Source: Mesonia phycicola (GTDB lineage Bacteria; Bacteroidota; Bacteroidia; Flavobacteriales; Flavobacteriaceae). Taken from it: a stretch of 64,000 nucleotides of DNA. The stretch covers positions 248,001 through 312,000 of the forward strand of contig NZ_FQYY01000001.1 of assembly GCF_900141885.1 (NCBI RefSeq). Direction: 5' to 3'. Shown piece by piece: positions 62,838 through 64,000 of the stretch. Position numbers and translations under genes: made by a program. The notes beneath the pieces were generated by a model. That model was given only the letters and a program-made list of their open reading frames with translations. It had not been told where the DNA came from and made no database searches. Every line of letters starts with the position of its first letter. Within the stretch, counting starts at the first letter, position 1.

Positions 62838-63010
62838 TATTTTTTAAGATTTCATTAACTGACAGCTTAACACCTTTTAGACGCTTTGGCAGTATGACAA
62901 AAAGTAAAAAATTATTTCAATTTAGATTATGCAAGCTAATATCCTAAAATAATGTCAAAGTGCTAACATATAGACCTGTTAATTGCTAAATTCAAGAAAC
63001 CGATACATTT

Positions 63011-63056
63011 ACCTATTATTTAGGGAGGTCTGCATAGTACTTGCACCTAATAAGGT
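63011..63056 (+). promoter_or_regulatory. Inverted-repeat structure before proC
   Basis: ACCTATTA (63011-63018) pairs with TAATAAGGT (63048-63056, one bulged A), enclosing a second inner pairing AGGT/ACCT and GCA/TGC. It lies 31 bases before the proC start and could be part of the transcript leader or a protein-binding palindrome. Confidence 0.4.
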
Positions 63057-63086
63057 AAATAAATACTAAACCAAGAAATAAAAAAG

Positions 63087-63890
63087 ATGAAAGTATTAGT
63101 AATTGGAGCAGGAAATATGGGATTAACTTATTCTGAAGGAATGGTAAAATCACCTCTCTTAGGAAAAGAAAATCTAATGATATATGACACTGACCCAGAA
63201 AAGATCTTATCACTTAAAGAAATTTCACATTTTGATGTTTTTGAAAAACTAGAAGACTGCTTACCTCAAGCAGATTTGGTATTTATTGCTGTTAAGCCTT
63301 ATCATAGCGATGAGCTTTTTGAGCAAATGAAAACAATGATTAATGAAAGTCAAATATTTATTTCATTAATGGCAGGTGTAACTATAGAATCTATTCAAGA
63401 AAGACTAGGAGCTAAAAAAGTAGTAAGAACAATGCCTAACCTACCAGCACAAGTTGGTAAAGGTGTTACCTCTTACACAGAATCTAAAGAAGTTTCAAAA
63501 GTAGAATTATTAGCTATTAAAAACTTACTAGATACTACTGGAGCATCTATACATGTAACTTCTCAAAATTTTATTGATGCCTCTACAGGTATCTCTGGTA
63601 GCGGTCCAGCATATGTATTTTACTTTATGAACTCTATGCTAGAAGCTGCTAAAAAAATGGGATTTTCAGATAAAGATTCTAAAACACTTGTAAGTAACAC
63701 TTTTGAAGGTGCTGTAGAACTTTTTAATAGAAATGATTTATCTCCACAAACCTGGATGAACAGAGTTGCCTCTAAAGGAGGTACTACTAGAGCAGCCTTA
63801 GATTCAATGGACGACAATAATGTGAAAGATTTAATTAAAGAAGCAGCATACGCTGCATTTAATAGAGCAATAGAACTAGGTAAACAATAA
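63087..63890 (+). CDS. proC: Pyrroline-5-carboxylate reductase
   Basis: This 267-residue NADPH enzyme makes proline from pyrroline-5-carboxylate. It has VIGAGNMGLTYSEG at the N terminus, VVRTMPNLPAQVGKG, GISGSGPAYVFYFMNSM and SKGGTTRAALDSM. The next gene is proB on the same strand 11 bases later, the usual proline synthesis cluster. Confidence 0.96.
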   Translation: MKVLVIGAGNMGLTYSEGMVKSPLLGKENLMIYDTDPEKILSLKEISHFDVFEKLEDCLPQADLVFIAVKPYHSDELFEQMKTMINESQIFISLMAGVTIESIQERLGAKKVVRTMPNLPAQVGKGVTSYTESKEVSKVELLAIKNLLDTTGASIHVTSQNFIDASTGISGSGPAYVFYFMNSMLEAAKKMGFSDKDSKTLVSNTFEGAVELFNRNDLSPQTWMNRVASKGGTTRAALDSMDDNNVKDLIKEAAYAAFNRAIELGKQ

Positions 63891-63901
63891 TATAAATTAT
63901 T

Positions 63902-64000
63902 ATGAGTAAGAAAAGAGTTGTAATAAAAGTCGGTACGAATGTAATGACCAATAAAGACAACCGAATTTTAGGCCCAGTGCTTAAAGAACTAGTGAGACAA
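63902..64000 (+). CDS. proB: Glutamate 5-kinase, N-terminal fragment
   Basis: The first 33 codons are present, starting with the ATG at 63902 and running off the window. RVVIKVGTNVMT is the amino acid kinase N-terminal motif of ProB. It follows proC by 11 bases. The enzyme phosphorylates glutamate in the first step of proline synthesis. Confidence 0.9.
   Translation, partial: MSKKRVVIKVGTNVMTNKDNRILGPVLKELVRQ

Larger units (their letters stand above)
62717..63086. other. Intergenic region of 370 bp with two terminators and a structured leader
   Basis: It contains the pnp terminator (62738-62771), a second bidirectional terminator (62808-62837) and an inverted-repeat structure just before proC (63011-63056). 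A 17-codon ORF at 62894-62947 has no proline codons and is probably chance. I see no tRNA or gene. Confidence 0.7.

Noticed and set aside
62894-62947. Seventeen-codon ORF upstream of proC as a leader peptide
   Set aside because: It encodes no proline and is about 140 bases before proC without a following terminator hairpin of the right kind.
1-64000. CRISPR array, prophage, integrase, transposase or restriction system
   Set aside because: I looked for regularly spaced direct repeats and for mobile-element proteins and saw none; the only repeats are the intergenic pair near 418 and 1351.

Overview
The window is about 64 kb of AT-rich chromosomal DNA from a bacterium of the Bacteroidota, most likely a marine member of the Flavobacteriaceae. 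Evidence for this includes a complete Na+-translocating NADH:quinone reductase (nqrABCDEF), type IX secretion genes (a DUF5103 plug protein, PorT, and a cargo protein with a C-terminal sorting domain), several CarboxypepD_reg-like proteins, a SusC-type TonB-dependent receptor, N-acylornithine-type arginine biosynthesis, and many TAnnTTTG boxes (the Bacteroidota -7 element) just upstream of start codons. I see no phage, insertion sequence or CRISPR array. The region is mostly core and metabolic genes with small accessory insertions.

Layout. 1-3.2 kb: end of a kynurenine/3-hydroxyanthranilate degradation cluster (aldehyde dehydrogenase, an SDR lacking catalytic residues, ACMSD, O-methyltransferase). 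3.2-9.9 kb, minus strand: DinB-like protein, PAP2 phosphatase, TatA, M1 metallopeptidase, DUF6702 protein and three related CarboxypepD_reg-like proteins. 10-18.6 kb, plus strand: peptidase E, glutaminase, tRNA-Gly (minus), ClpP-like protease, two GNATs, an M15 peptidase, gpmI, thioredoxin-like and HAD-like proteins, map, a NUMOD4/HNH-derived protein and a methyltransferase. 18.6-26.1 kb, minus strand: nqrABCDEF followed by a 118-residue protein and apbE. 26.3-36.2 kb: T9SS plug, DUF3667, ApaG, a CarboxypepD_reg protein, P5C dehydrogenase, a tandem TonB-C-like protein, rsmG, a desaturase and an aminotransferase. 36.2-41.5 kb: trkA-trkH operon, ubiE/menG and porT. 41.5-49.8 kb, minus strand: a complete arginine biosynthesis operon. 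49.8-55.2 kb: an SpoU-family RNA methyltransferase, TamL, fbaA and accD. 55.2-59.8 kb, minus strand: a T9SS cargo protein, a broken small secreted-protein gene, and a metal-related trio (HMA protein, TonB receptor, HYC_CC_PP protein). 60-64 kb: rpsO, pnp, proC and the start of proB.

The most interesting item is not a conventional gene call. Directly upstream of the arginine operon, on the minus strand at 49663-49785, is a 40-codon ORF ending in IRLRRPRLRA. It has five arginines in the last nine codons, spelled CGC, CGA, CGT, CGC and AGG, whereas neighbouring genes mostly use AGA. It overlaps a stem-loop followed by a T-run, and a competing stem can form with downstream sequence. Together these look like an arginine leader peptide and attenuator. 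Other points worth a second look: a Gln at the specificity position of the N-acylornithine carbamoyltransferase, a SGET variant of the NqrB flavinylation motif, an SDR with S/S/R in place of the S/Y/K triad between two copies of a palindromic repeat, a small gene with two frame lesions, an AccD without its zinc ribbon, and structured leaders before pnp and proC.
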